From the NCBI RefSeq assembly GCF_005863245.1, contig NZ_VBUT01000003.1, forward strand, positions 62,001 through 126,000: a stretch of DNA of 64,000 nt. The letters run 5' to 3'. Origin of the DNA: Nocardia cyriacigeorgica (GTDB lineage: Bacteria > Actinomycetota > Actinomycetes > Mycobacteriales > Mycobacteriaceae). Below, one piece after another: positions 17,528 through 25,799 of this stretch (its first letter is position 1; each line of letters starts with the position of its first letter). The notes under the pieces were generated by a model that searched no databases, had not been told where the DNA came from, and was given only the letters and a program-made list of their open reading frames with translations. Position numbers and translations under genes: made by a program.

Positions 17528-17555
17528 CGGGCGGCGGCTGATGGCCGGCCGCCCG
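17528..17555. terminator. Bidirectional terminator-like hairpin
   Basis: CGGGCGGC (17528-17535) pairs with GCCGCCCG (17548-17555) around a 12-nt loop in the 42-bp gap between two convergent genes. No T-run follows on either side, so termination efficiency is uncertain. Confidence 0.5.
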
Positions 17556-17561
17556 TCGCCG

Positions 17562-18521
17562 TCAGTTCCCCTGGTTCAACCGGATGCGCAGCACGTCGCC
17601 GCCTTCGGTCCCGGCGAATACCGTTGCGTCCGGACCGGGGGACACCGCGAGCGCGGTGATCGGCTGGGTGGTGGCCACGGTGCAGGTGGCGCCGGTGGTC
17701 GCGTCCACGCGGACCAGCCTGCCGGTCGCGGTGCTCACGTAGAGCATGCCGTCCGGGGCGATGGTGAGATCGTCGGGCAGCGCGGGCGGATTCGAGTGCG
17801 GCGATAGATCGGCCACCACGCTCGGATGCGCCGGATCGGCGATCGGCACGCGCAGCACCCGTGCGGTCGGGCTGGACAGCAGCGTCACATACAGCGCGTC
17901 ACCGTGCGCCACGAGGCCGTTGAGACCGAAATCCTGTGGTGCGGCGGCGGTCCACTCACGGTCGATGTTGCCGTCGCGGCGCACCCGGATGATGCCGCCG
18001 CCGGTGTCGGTGATGTAGAGGTAGCCGTCGTCGTCGAAGGCGGCGCCATTGGCCATGCCGATGTTGTCGACGAAGACCTCGGGCACCGGGTTCGCCGCGG
18101 CGGGGTCGAAACGCACCACGCCGCCGGTCTTCATGATCGTGCTGGTGGTGATGTTGCCGAAGTTGACATACATCAGCCCGTCCGGGCCCGGCCGGACGGC
18201 GCCGGGGAAGGTGACCGGCACGGTGGCGGTGAGGTTGCCCGCCCGGTCGTAGCGCTCCACGACATTGCGGAAGATGCGCGAAACCCAAAGGTTTCCGTTG
18301 GCGTCGAAGCCGACGTTCTCCGACCAGTCCAGCAGCGGGATCCGCGCGGCCGTCGCCGTCGATACCGCGGCGGGCGGGCACGAGGCGGGGTCGGCGAGGG
18401 CGGGAGCCGGTGCCAGGAAACCGGCAGCGACCGCGAGCAATGCGGCAGCGGGTGCGCCGAGGAGGCGGCGGCCGGTGAAGCGACGGCGCGGACTGTGGGG
18501 TCCCGGATGCGCGTTCGGCAA
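17562..18521 (-). CDS. Secreted SMP-30/gluconolactonase-like beta-propeller
   Basis: About 319 residues. A signal peptide (RRLLGAPAAALLAVAAGFLAPAPALA) precedes a six-bladed-propeller-like chain with repeating segments such as GFDANGNLWVSRIF, VRPGPDGLMYVNFG, AFDDDGYLYITDTGGG and TIAPDGMLYVSTATG. Asp/Asn-Gly turns at regular spacing are typical of SMP-30/gluconolactonase and strictosidine-synthase-like proteins. The protein is probably extracytoplasmic. Two cysteines (SCPPAA and TCTVATT) may form a disulfide. The start is uncertain: TTG at 18521 begins just before the signal peptide, and longer in-frame versions have a non-conserved leader. No enzymatic activity can be assigned. Confidence 0.65.
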   Translation of the reverse strand: MPNAHPGPHSPRRRFTGRRLLGAPAAALLAVAAGFLAPAPALADPASCPPAAVSTATAARIPLLDWSENVGFDANGNLWVSRIFRNVVERYDRAGNLTATVPVTFPGAVRPGPDGLMYVNFGNITTSTIMKTGGVVRFDPAAANPVPEVFVDNIGMANGAAFDDDGYLYITDTGGGIIRVRRDGNIDREWTAAAPQDFGLNGLVAHGDALYVTLLSSPTARVLRVPIADPAHPSVVADLSPHSNPPALPDDLTIAPDGMLYVSTATGRLVRVDATTGATCTVATTQPITALAVSPGPDATVFAGTEGGDVLRIRLNQGN

Positions 18522-18768
18522 GACAATCCCGTCTCTGCTGGTGTTCGGTGGGCCGAGCGGGATCGTAGGATGCCGGGCGAGCCCCCCGCAACCCGTCGAG
18601 CTGGGCGAGCGGAGCCCGGTGGAGTTCGCGGAAAGGTTGCCGCCGTGCGATTTTGCGCACCGCCCGGACCTGCTCCCCCCTCTCGGAACAGGTCCGGCCG
18701 GCACCGATGACGATGCCGCCGGACCCTCGAGGCGGGCTTAAGGCCGGCTTAAGGGCTGATCGGCGCGA

Positions 18769-19176
18769 TCACAGCACGGCTTGGGTCTGGGTCACCTTCG
18801 CGACGAGTTTGTCGGCGTCGTCGCGGATTTCGGTTTCCACCACGATGAACTTCCGGCCCGGATGCAGCACGGTGCTGGAGGCCACCGCGTGTCCGGACCG
18901 GATCGCGCGCACGAAGTTCGTCTTGGACTCGACGGTGGTGGTACCGCTCGCGCCCTCGGGCAGGTTGAGGAACGCACACACCGCCGCGGTCGCATCCGCC
19001 AGCGACATGAGCACGCCGCCGTGCATCGCCCCGCCGAGCGTGCACAGCGACTCGTCCCAGGCGAGCCTGCTGCGGACCAGGGCGGGACCGTGTTCGAGTA
19101 CTTCGACGCCGAGCCGTTCGGTGAACGGCATGGTCTGGTGGAACAGCTTGGTGCCTTCGGTATCGATCATGATCAC
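18769..19176 (-). CDS. PaaI-family hotdog thioesterase
   Basis: A 135-residue PaaI-type thioesterase. The signature LGGAMHGGVLMSLADATAAVCAF (about 47-69) contains the HGG motif and the catalytic-region Asp of the family. The strands TTVESKTNFVRAIRSG and HPGRKFIVVETEIRDD follow as expected. It hydrolyses an unknown acyl-CoA. The SDR gene lies upstream with an 18-bp gap in the same direction, so the two are probably one transcript. Starts at GTG 19176 or ATG 19170 are both possible. About 250 bp downstream (18522-18768) holds no gene. Confidence 0.8.
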   Translation of the reverse strand: MIMIDTEGTKLFHQTMPFTERLGVEVLEHGPALVRSRLAWDESLCTLGGAMHGGVLMSLADATAAVCAFLNLPEGASGTTTVESKTNFVRAIRSGHAVASSTVLHPGRKFIVVETEIRDDADKLVAKVTQTQAVL

Positions 19177-19194
19177 GAGTGTGCCCGAAACCGG

Positions 19195-19944
19195 TCAGCC
19201 GAACTTGGCGATCACCGCACGTGGGAGTCGCGGCATCACGAGATCGACCAGCCGCCACGGCCATCCGGGGACGCAGGCTCGCACCCGCTCGGCTTCGATC
19301 GCCGAGACCATCGCGGCGACACCCTTCTCCAGCGGCGCCACCATCTTCGCGTCGCCCGCCTTGGCGGCCATATCGGTGGCGATGAAACCGGGCAGCAGGG
19401 TCGTCACCGCGATCGGTGTCTTCGCCAGTTCGACGGTGAGACCTTCGCCGAGTGCGGCCAGACCCGCCTTGCTCGCCGCGTAGGCGGCCTTCTTGCCGGG
19501 CAGTCCACGCACCGCGCTCATCGAGGAGACCAGGACCAGATGGCCGGCGTTCTGCTCGCGGAATATCGCCAGCGCCGCCTCGGTCTGCGCCAGCGCGCTG
19601 ACGAAATTGGTGGTGGCGGTGGCGAGATTGGCATCCGGGCGGCCGGTACCGATCTTGGCGCCCTTGCCGATCCCGGCGTTCACGATCACCCGGTCGAGTC
19701 CGCCGAGCTCCTCGCGGAGTTCGCCGAAGACGCCAGGGATCGCCGCATGATCGTCGACGTCGAGCGCGCGCACCGCGACGGTGATGCCAGGGTGGGCGGC
19801 GGTCAGTTCGTCGCGCAAGGCCTCCAGCGCGTCCAGTCGGCGCGCGCACAGCGCGAGATCACGGCCCTTGGCGGCGAATTCCCGCGCCATGCCCGCGCCG
19901 AGTCCCGCGCTGGCGCCGGTGATCAGAATCTTGGTCCTCGTCAT
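19195..19944 (-). CDS. Short-chain dehydrogenase/reductase
   Basis: A 249-residue classical SDR. It has the nucleotide-binding TGASAGLG (9-16), the NAG motif (VIVNAGIG, about 87-94), the catalytic Ser in VLVSSMS and the YAASK Tyr/Lys pair. CARRLD after the second strand suggests NADPH use, because an Arg follows the position that is acidic in NAD-dependent enzymes. The C-terminus resembles mycolate-type reductases (CVPGWPWRLVDLVMPRLP). It is probably co-transcribed with the PaaI thioesterase, which suggests an acyl-CoA or lipid substrate (inference). The ATG at 19944 is the only good start. Confidence 0.85.
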   Translation of the reverse strand: MTRTKILITGASAGLGAGMAREFAAKGRDLALCARRLDALEALRDELTAAHPGITVAVRALDVDDHAAIPGVFGELREELGGLDRVIVNAGIGKGAKIGTGRPDANLATATTNFVSALAQTEAALAIFREQNAGHLVLVSSMSAVRGLPGKKAAYAASKAGLAALGEGLTVELAKTPIAVTTLLPGFIATDMAAKAGDAKMVAPLEKGVAAMVSAIEAERVRACVPGWPWRLVDLVMPRLPRAVIAKFG

Positions 19945-20006
19945 GACCCGACCCTAGCGCTGTTGAACGGTGCTCGATAGCGGCCCGGTGGGCCCGTGCG
20001 GTTCGA

Positions 20007-20393
20007 TCAGCCGCGAGTCGGGAGTGCGCCGGCGGATCCACTGTTCGGCGGCGTCGGCAATTGTCGCCACGGGCCGCAATTCACCGTCCGGAAGGCCACA
20101 TCGTGTGCCTCGATCAAGACCCGGACCGGGCGCTCGCGGGTGTAATTATTGGCCCGGACATAGCGCATATCGGTGTTGTCGCCTTCGACCTTCCACAGCC
20201 GCCGCCAATCGCAGCCGTGCGCCGGGTCGGGGGTACCCGGGGCTTCCCACAGTCCTGGACTGATATCGACGCCGACGATATAGACGCCGTCGTGTGGCAT
20301 CTCGGTGGCCGGTGCCGCAGCGGCGGTCCCACTGCCGAGCAATGTGGTGACCGAAGCGATGGCTCCGGCGATGACCAGCGTGCCTGCACGCAT
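20007..20393 (-). CDS. Small secreted protein, function unknown
   Basis: A 128-residue protein that I do not recognise by name. It has a clear Sec signal peptide (MRAGTLVIAGAIASVTTLLGSGTAAAAP). The mature part reads DGVYIVGVDISPGLWEAPGT and has two cysteines (GCDWRRLW and VNCGPWRQL) that could form a disulfide. The segment resembling GxYxVGxDIxPGxY is common in small secreted actinobacterial proteins. The ATG at 20393 is chosen because the signal peptide starts there. It is divergent from an ECF sigma factor gene 145 bp away, and that sigma factor may control it (inference). Confidence 0.7.
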   Translation of the reverse strand: MRAGTLVIAGAIASVTTLLGSGTAAAAPATEMPHDGVYIVGVDISPGLWEAPGTPDPAHGCDWRRLWKVEGDNTDMRYVRANNYTRERPVRVLIEAHDVAFRTVNCGPWRQLPTPPNSGSAGALPTRG

Positions 20394-20446
20394 GACGATG
20401 TCTCCTCGAATCCCGCATGATCGCCGCCCTGGGCGGCCGGTCTGAG

Positions 20447-20509
20447 ATCCCCGAATCTCCCCCGGCAGATCTACCAGAACGGCGCATCCCATTCGGGCGA
20501 ATCGGGGAT
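20447..20509. promoter_or_regulatory. Paired inverted arms between secreted-protein and sigma-factor genes
   Basis: ATCCCCGA (20447-20454) and TCGGGGAT (20502-20509) are perfect 8-bp complements 47 bp apart. A smaller dyad ATTCG-GG-CGAAT lies at 20491-20502. They sit in the divergent promoter region and could be binding sites for one regulator. No transcription start can be assigned. Confidence 0.3.
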
Positions 20510-20538
20510 TTCTCATCGATTCGCACAAATTCATCGGT

Positions 20539-21150
20539 GTGAGTGATGTCACCGAGGCGTTCATGCGCGATATCTCTTACATGACAGGTTGTCGCTCGGC
20601 TCGAATGGTTTCCGGATCCGCGTGTGGGACACGGTGCGCTCGATTGTGCACCGACGACGGCCTGGCGTCTGTGCTGGCCGAGGACCGCGCACTACTGCAT
20701 TGGCGCGCCATGCACGCGCTCGGCGATCAGGGCCTGGCCGAGCAGGCCGTGCAGGAGACGCTGCTGCGGGCCTGGCGGTCCTGTGCCCGGTTCGATGAGC
20801 GCAAGGGCAGCCTGCGGACCTGGTTGCTGGCCATCGAGCGCAACGTCCTCATCGATATGGCACGGGCGCGCGCGAGCAGGCCCGGCGACACCGGCTGGGA
20901 AGAGGTCTCCGAACTCAGCGATGTCCGCTATTCGCATCCGGACTTCGCCGACGGCCTCGTCGACGGTTTGCTGGTCGACGATCTGCTGGCCCGATTGACC
21001 GATCCGCAGCGGGCCGCGGTGGTCGAAGTGATCTTGCGCGATCGCGCCTATCAGGAGGTCGCGGCCGAGTTCGGCGTCCCGGTGGGCACGGTCAAGACCA
21101 GGGTGCACTACGCGCTGCGGACCCTGCGGCAGCTTCCGGATGCGGCCTGA
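20539..21150 (+). CDS. ECF-family RNA polymerase sigma factor
   Basis: A protein of about 203 residues with sigma region 2 (LAEQAVQETLLRAWRSCARFDERKGSLRTWLLAIERNVLIDMARAR) and region 4 (LTDPQRAAVVEVILRDRAYQEVAAEFGVPVGTVKTRVHYALRTLRQ). No region 1 or 3 is seen, as in ECF factors. The first 35 residues, with three cysteines, are not part of the fold, and the true start may be an internal Met or Val. No anti-sigma gene with a CHCC zinc motif follows. The divergent secreted-protein gene is a possible target. The specific ECF subgroup was not determined. Confidence 0.8.
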   Translation: MSDVTEAFMRDISYMTGCRSARMVSGSACGTRCARLCTDDGLASVLAEDRALLHWRAMHALGDQGLAEQAVQETLLRAWRSCARFDERKGSLRTWLLAIERNVLIDMARARASRPGDTGWEEVSELSDVRYSHPDFADGLVDGLLVDDLLARLTDPQRAAVVEVILRDRAYQEVAAEFGVPVGTVKTRVHYALRTLRQLPDAA

Positions 21151-21192
21151 CCTGCACTGACATCCCTTCCTGCGGTGACGGCGAGAAACGTC

Positions 21193-21208
21193 CGTGACTC
21201 AGATCACA
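21193..21208. promoter_or_regulatory. CRP-type binding site upstream of the amidase
   Basis: CGTGACTCAGATCACA fits the CRP/GlxR consensus TGTGA-N6-TCACA at 9 of the 10 defined positions. It lies about 125 bp before the amidase start. CRP control of cell-wall hydrolases such as rpfA is known in mycobacteria. Confidence 0.5.
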
Positions 21209-21273
21209 CTTCCATAACGAGGGTTGCGCCGCGGTTGCCGCTGTGACCAGAGTGAACCACTGGGTTTGGTGTT

Positions 21274-21322
21274 GCTAGTGGGAAGCTAGTGGGAAGGGAG
21301 GGGCGCTCCGTCCCGGAGCGCC
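21274..21322 (+). repeat. Tandem repeat and hairpin in the amidase leader
   Basis: GCTAGTGGGAA is repeated in tandem at 21274-21284 and 21285-21295. A perfect 9-bp hairpin follows, GGCGCTCCG (21302-21310), loop TCC, CGGAGCGCC (21314-21322), ending 8 bp before the amidase ATG. The hairpin includes the only GGAG near the start, so it could limit translation. Confidence 0.5.
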
Positions 21323-21330
21323 GACCGCAT

Positions 21331-22626
21331 ATGAAGCCGAACTTCGTCAAGGCTGGTCTCTGCGCCGTCGTCAGCACGGCCATGGCGCTCGCCCCATCCG
21401 GCCTCCTCGCATCCGCGGAACCGATATCGCCGGAGATGGCCACCAAGCTGGCGGGCAAGATCGTCTTCCTCGATCCCGGCCATCAGGGCCCCAATCACAC
21501 CGAGAACCTGTCGCGGCAGGTCAGCGACGGTCGCGGCGGCACAAAGGACTGCCAGACCACCGGCATGACCACGCTCAACGGCGTCGCCGAGCACACCATC
21601 AACTGGAATGTCGCCCAGCTGGTCAAGGCCTCGCTGGAAAGTCTCGGCGCCCGGGTGGTGCTGAGCCGCCAGGACGACAGCGGCTGGGGCGGATGCATCG
21701 ACGAACGCGCCGCGGCCGCCAACGCCTCCGGTGCCGCCGTCGCGGTCAGCATCCACGCCGACGGCGCGCCCGCGCAGTATCGAGGCTTCCACGTCATCGT
21801 GCCGCAGTTGCCGATCCCCGATCCCACCGCCGATCAGGTGCAGTCCACGGCCGGGCTGGCGGCATCGAAGGCGATGCGCGATGCCTACGTGTCCTCGGGC
21901 TTCCCGGCGGCGAACTACGCGGGCGTGGTGGACGGCTTGCAGACCCGCGCCGACGTCGCCGGGCCCGCGTTGACGACCGTGCCCGATGTGTTCGTCGAGA
22001 TGGGCAACGGCGCCAACCCCGAGGATGCCGCGCTGCTGGAATCCGGCGACGGGCAGCTGAAGCACGCCATCGCCATCACCACCGGACTGGTGAGCTTCCT
22101 GCTCGGCGCACCGCCGTCGGCCGATACCCCGGCCGCGGCGCCTGGTACCGGCGCCGATACCCCGGCGGCGGCGCCCGCACCGCAGGATCAGGCGACGACT
22201 GCCCCGACGACGACCGCCGCTCCGACGACGACTGCACCGGCGCCGGCGCCGGCACCGGCCGGGTCGCCGACTCCCGCGCAGACAACCTCCCCGGCGCCGA
22301 CCACCACGACCACCCCGGCGGCTCCGGCGCAACGGCCGGGTGTGAACAGCTCCAGGACGGCTCCGGGCGCCAACGCGCCGCAGGACCGGTCCGCGCCGAC
22401 GACCACACCGAAGTCGACGCCGAGCACCACCAAGCCGCCGAGCGGGTCCAGCAGCACTTCCCCGGAGGCGGGCACCAAGGACTCCGAGGACGGCATCGTC
22501 GGCACGGTGATGGAATTGCTGATGCCGCTGGCGAAGGCACTCGGCATGGACGACACCGCGATCACCGCGGAGCTGATCAACCTGGCCTACACGCTGGCCG
22601 CCGCCCTGTTCGCGCCGACCGACTGA
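21331..22626 (+). CDS. N-acetylmuramoyl-L-alanine amidase (Ami1/Rv3717-like) with Pro/Thr-rich tail
   Basis: A 431-residue exported Amidase_3 enzyme that cleaves the amide bond between muramic acid and the stem peptide. After a signal peptide (residues 1-29) the catalytic domain (about 40-280) has zinc ligands His51 (DPGHQG), Glu87 (VAEHTINW) and His142 (SIHADG), and the catalytic Glu223 (FVEMGN). Cys74 and Cys122 correspond to the disulfide of M. tuberculosis Ami1. Unlike Ami1, which ends after the domain, this protein continues with about 120 residues rich in Pro, Thr and Ala and a C-terminal helical segment (DGIVGTVMELLMPLAKALGM...). The tail may span the wall. The start is the ATG at 21331. 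Confidence 0.9.
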   Translation: MKPNFVKAGLCAVVSTAMALAPSGLLASAEPISPEMATKLAGKIVFLDPGHQGPNHTENLSRQVSDGRGGTKDCQTTGMTTLNGVAEHTINWNVAQLVKASLESLGARVVLSRQDDSGWGGCIDERAAAANASGAAVAVSIHADGAPAQYRGFHVIVPQLPIPDPTADQVQSTAGLAASKAMRDAYVSSGFPAANYAGVVDGLQTRADVAGPALTTVPDVFVEMGNGANPEDAALLESGDGQLKHAIAITTGLVSFLLGAPPSADTPAAAPGTGADTPAAAPAPQDQATTAPTTTAAPTTTAPAPAPAPAGSPTPAQTTSPAPTTTTTPAAPAQRPGVNSSRTAPGANAPQDRSAPTTTPKSTPSTTKPPSGSSSTSPEAGTKDSEDGIVGTVMELLMPLAKALGMDDTAITAELINLAYTLAAALFAPTD

Positions 22627-22685
22627 CCGGCGGCCCGCACCGGCCGTGGGGAGAGGGCGTCGGCGGATGCCAGTAGGGTGTCGGG

Positions 22686-23720
22686 GTGGCCCAGTCGATT
22701 CCTGTCGTGATCGTCGCCGGGTTCCTCGGGTCCGGCAAGACGACATTGCTCAACCATCTGCTCCGCGATAACCGCGGCACCCGGATCGGGGTCGTCGTCA
22801 ACGATTTCGGCGCGATCAATATCGACGCGATGCTGGTCGCGGGCCAGGTCGACGCCATGGTCTCGCTCGGCAACGGCTGTGTGTGCTGCGCGGTCGACGT
22901 CAGCGAATTGGATGAACTCTTCGACCGGCTCGCCCAGCCCAGTGCTCGCATCGACGTCATCGTGGTCGAGGCCAGCGGCCTGGCCGAACCGCGCAACCTG
23001 ATTCGCATGGTGGCCGCCAGCGAGAACCCGCGCATCCGCTACGGCGGGCTGGTGGAAGTGGTCGACGCCGAACAGTTTCCGGCGCACCGGCAGCGTCATC
23101 CGGAACTGGCCGATCATCTGCGGCTGGCCGATCTCGTGGTGGTCAACAAGGCGGATCGGGTCGAACCCGCGCAGCTCGCGGCGCTGCGCGCGGAGATCGC
23201 CGGGCTCATCGAGCCGGCTCCGGTGTACGCGACCAGCCACGGCCGGATCGAGCCGGGGCTGCTGTTCGACGAACCGCTGCGCGAAGCGCCGCGGGTGGCG
23301 CAGCAATTGAGTTTCGACGAATTGCTCGCCGAGCATCAGCATGATCCCGGCGACGGTCATCGTCATCTGCACGATGAATACGTGACTGTGTCGTTCACCA
23401 GTTCCCGCGATCTCGATCCGAGGCAGCTGATCGGGTTCTTCGAGGATCCGCCGCCGGGATTGTTCCGCGCCAAGGGGTTCGCCGCCTTCGCCGTCGCCGG
23501 TGAACATCGCAAATTCGTACTGCACATGGTAGGAAGACATCTCGTGTGCGAGCCCGCCACGTGGCGGCGCGGCGAGGATCGCAGCAGCAGACTGGTTCTC
23601 ATCGGGTCGGGCCTGGATACCGAACTGGCACTGAAACGCCTGAACGAGACGGTGCACACCGGCGAGGAATTGCTGGACGAGCCCTCGATGCTGCCGGTCT
23701 GGCGATGCGTTCCGCATTGA
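22686..23720 (+). CDS. CobW/COG0523 family metal-chaperone GTPase
   Basis: A 344-residue G3E-family GTPase. The P-loop is GFLGSGKTT (12-20), the metal-binding CxCC motif is GNGCVCC (Cys65, Cys67, Cys68), Walker B-type VVEASGLAEP follows, and the guanine-specificity motif is NKAD. A His-rich linker (EHQHDPGDGHRHLHDE) leads to the CobW C-terminal domain. Family members insert zinc or cobalt into target proteins; the client is unknown. No Zur-type AT-rich palindrome was seen upstream, so zinc control is not supported by the sequence. It begins with GTG at 22686, 59 bp after the amidase. Confidence 0.85.
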   Translation: MAQSIPVVIVAGFLGSGKTTLLNHLLRDNRGTRIGVVVNDFGAINIDAMLVAGQVDAMVSLGNGCVCCAVDVSELDELFDRLAQPSARIDVIVVEASGLAEPRNLIRMVAASENPRIRYGGLVEVVDAEQFPAHRQRHPELADHLRLADLVVVNKADRVEPAQLAALRAEIAGLIEPAPVYATSHGRIEPGLLFDEPLREAPRVAQQLSFDELLAEHQHDPGDGHRHLHDEYVTVSFTSSRDLDPRQLIGFFEDPPPGLFRAKGFAAFAVAGEHRKFVLHMVGRHLVCEPATWRRGEDRSSRLVLIGSGLDTELALKRLNETVHTGEELLDEPSMLPVWRCVPH

Positions 23721-23910
23721 GTCGCGTTCCGCATAATCCGAAATTGGCGCGTTTATCACCAAAGTGGCGCAATAGGCGCTGGCGCGACCGTACCCGTCGC
23801 ACAAAACTCGTAAACATGTTCGTCGTGTCGCCGCACTAGGCGTGTCGCCTCTGTGGGCCCCCGGCGCACTGCGGACAGTTTCGAAGTTCGCTCGACGAGG
23901 GGAGAGGGTC

Positions 23911-24099
23911 ATGTACGCGACCAGGGAAACTGCCACTGCCTATGTGATCGCCGCGTTGGAGGCCAAAGGAACCGCCACCCGCTACGATTTCGACGTTCCC
24001 GCGATCGTCGCCGCCTCCCACGCGGCCGCCAGAAGCTGGGACTTCCGGTCCATCGAGGGCGGAACCTTCTGGCGCATCGCCGCTAGATTCCTGAAGTAA
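23911..24099 (+). CDS. Small conserved-looking protein, 62 residues
   Basis: A 62-residue protein that I do not recognise. The sequence (MYATRETATAYVIAALEAKG... ending EGGTFWRIAARFLK) is compact, soluble, and has good actinobacterial codon use. A GGAGAGGG ribosome site lies 5 bp before the ATG at 23911, so it is likely to be translated. It is followed by a strong bidirectional terminator shared with the convergent AraC regulator. The 190 bp upstream contain repeated GGCGC boxes and a GTGTCGCC direct repeat, which may be promoter elements. No function is assigned. Confidence 0.65.
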   Translation: MYATRETATAYVIAALEAKGTATRYDFDVPAIVAASHAAARSWDFRSIEGGTFWRIAARFLK

Positions 24100-24115
24100 C
24101 ACCCGCATCGACCGG

Positions 24116-24147
24116 ACGTCGCCGGCCTCGGGTCGGGCCGGCGACGT
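24116..24147. terminator. Bidirectional terminator hairpin
   Basis: ACGTCGCCGGCC (24116-24127) and GGCCGGCGACGT (24136-24147) form a perfect 12-bp stem with an 8-nt loop, exactly between the convergent 62-residue gene and the AraC-type gene. No long T-run follows. Confidence 0.75.
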
Positions 24148-25155
24148 TCAGTCCAACTGCTCGCACCGGCGGTGCGCGGCGGTGATCGACCAGCGCCGCG
24201 CCGCACGCCGCAGCGAACCCGGATCGGTATAGCCGAGCAGCTGCGCCTGCCTGGCCCGCGTGATCGGACCGGTCGCGGCGGCCTCGGCCAGTCGCGCGGC
24301 GCGTGCCCGGTCCACCTCCTGGCGCCAGGTGGTGCCTGCCTCCATGAGTCGTCGCTGCAAGGTCCGCGGGCTGGTCGCCATTCGGCGCGCCACCGCTTCC
24401 AGAGACACCTCACCGACTTCCAGGGCCTTGGCCAAGGCCGTGGCCACCTGATCCGCCCAGGTAGTGGCCAGCGGCGGAGGCGGGGGCAGGGCGTCGGCCA
24501 AGGGCTTGAGCACCGTGGCAAGGGTCGGATCGGTCGAGGTGAGCGGCAGATTCATATCGGTGGCACGGAAGGTGACCGCGTCGATCGGCGCCCGGAATTC
24601 GATATCGGTGGTGCCGAAGAGTTCGATATAGGCGTCCAGTGACTTCGGCGGAGCCTGGGTCAACCGCACCCGCACCGGGACCACCGGTGCGGCGATCACC
24701 AGCCGGCTGCGCGCCACCACGGCGGCCAACCCCCACAGGTGAATCCGGTCCCGGCTGTGGCCATTAGGGTCGACCATCTCGATCGACAGCGTGACTTCGT
24801 CGTCGTTCTCGGCGGCCAGTCCCCAGCGGTGGTTGGTGGTCACGGCGGTGACATAGGGTCCGAGGGTCTGTAGTCCGGAGCCGAGATCGGGCACTGTGGA
24901 GAACAAGTAGTCGTAGAGGCCGAGTGCGCCCATGCTGTATCTGCCTGCCACCCGCAGCGGAACGGCCGGATCGCCGAGCTCGTGTTCGGCGACCTCCCAC
25001 AGGCGGGCGAAGATCTCGCTCGGCACGTAGGCCTCGGGGCTGGCCAGGGCCCATGAGGGGAGTCCGATATCCCGGATCAGCTTGTTCCGGTCCAATCCGG
25101 CCGCGGTGAGCTCGCCGATGACGAACCGATGCAACGTGACCTGGTCAGTACGCAT
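24148..25155 (-). CDS. AraC-family transcriptional regulator
   Basis: A 335-residue regulator. The N-terminal two thirds resemble the arabinose-binding-like domain of OruR/ArgR-type AraC proteins (RFVIGELTAAGLDRNKLIRDIGL... RYSMGALGLYDYLFSTVPDLGSGL). The C-terminal domain holds two helix-turn-helix units (SLEAVARRMATSPRTLQRRLMEAGTTWRQEVDRAR, then ITRARQAQLLGYTDPGSLRRAARRWSI). It binds an unknown ligand and acts on DNA in the cytoplasm. No obvious target adjoins it apart from the small convergent gene. Start ATG at 25155. The 212 bp upstream of it hold no gene. Confidence 0.87.
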   Translation of the reverse strand: MRTDQVTLHRFVIGELTAAGLDRNKLIRDIGLPSWALASPEAYVPSEIFARLWEVAEHELGDPAVPLRVAGRYSMGALGLYDYLFSTVPDLGSGLQTLGPYVTAVTTNHRWGLAAENDDEVTLSIEMVDPNGHSRDRIHLWGLAAVVARSRLVIAAPVVPVRVRLTQAPPKSLDAYIELFGTTDIEFRAPIDAVTFRATDMNLPLTSTDPTLATVLKPLADALPPPPPLATTWADQVATALAKALEVGEVSLEAVARRMATSPRTLQRRLMEAGTTWRQEVDRARAARLAEAAATGPITRARQAQLLGYTDPGSLRRAARRWSITAAHRRCEQLD

Positions 25156-25367
25156 GCCCTCTCCTGCGGGAGATCTGGAAGCACCTGACGGCCACCGTAT
25201 ACGGACATCCCATGACTCGTCACTGAATGCGGCGAGAGTTTACCCGATGGAATTCCCGAGTAAATGCGGAAAATCTGTCCCGTGTGCGACATCTCGCGAG
25301 TGCGCCGAGCTGTCCCGGCAACGACAGTCCGGCCGCGACCACGCATGCTCCGCCGCAGGTCGAACGC

Positions 25368-25799
25368 TCAGCCGCAGGCGTTGACCCACTCCGAGAGCCC
25401 GTCGGCGAACATTTGCCGCTTCCAGATCGGCACTTCGTGTTTGATCCGGTCCACCAGTTCGGCGCAGGCGGCGAACGCTTCGGCCCGATGCGGTGCGGCG
25501 ACGGCCACCACGATGGCGAGATCGCCGATCGTCAGGCTGCCCACCCGATGCACCGCGGCCACCGGCAATCCCGAGGATTCGGCCTGCGCTGCGCAGCAGC
25601 GGCGCAGAAAGCGTTGCGCCTCCGGATGCGCCGAATACTCCAGCGCCGACACCGCCTGCCCGCCATCGTGATTGCGCACCACCCCGGTGAACACGACCAC
25701 CGCGCCGTGTTCGGGGCCCGCCACGGCGGCGTCGGCGACCGCCGGATCCAGTGGCCGATCGCTGATCTCGGCCAGCCGCACCAGATCACCCGTTGTCAT
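25368..25799 (-). CDS. moaE: Molybdopterin synthase catalytic subunit
   Basis: A 143-residue MoaE. Together with MoaD it inserts two sulfurs into precursor Z (cPMP) to give molybdopterin. Visible family features are VVVFTGVVRNHDGG (about 36-49), YSAHPEAQRFL, HRVGSLTIGDLAIVVAVAAPHRAEAF and the active-site KHEVPIWKRQ near the C-terminus. It overlaps the end of moaC-mogA. I chose the ATG at 25799, because an AGGAGG lies 8 bp upstream; a GTG at 25805 is too close to it. It is the last gene of the moeA-moaC/mogA-moaE operon. Confidence 0.92.
   Translation of the reverse strand: MTTGDLVRLAEISDRPLDPAVADAAVAGPEHGAVVVFTGVVRNHDGGQAVSALEYSAHPEAQRFLRRCCAAQAESSGLPVAAVHRVGSLTIGDLAIVVAVAAPHRAEAFAACAELVDRIKHEVPIWKRQMFADGLSEWVNACG

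Noticed and set aside
21151..21330. c-di-AMP (ydaO) riboswitch before the amidase
   Set aside because: Such riboswitches often precede cell-wall hydrolase genes, but none of the conserved ydaO motifs can be found in this leader.
22627..22685. Zur box before the CobW-type GTPase gene
   Set aside because: No AT-rich Zur palindrome was found in the short intergenic region.
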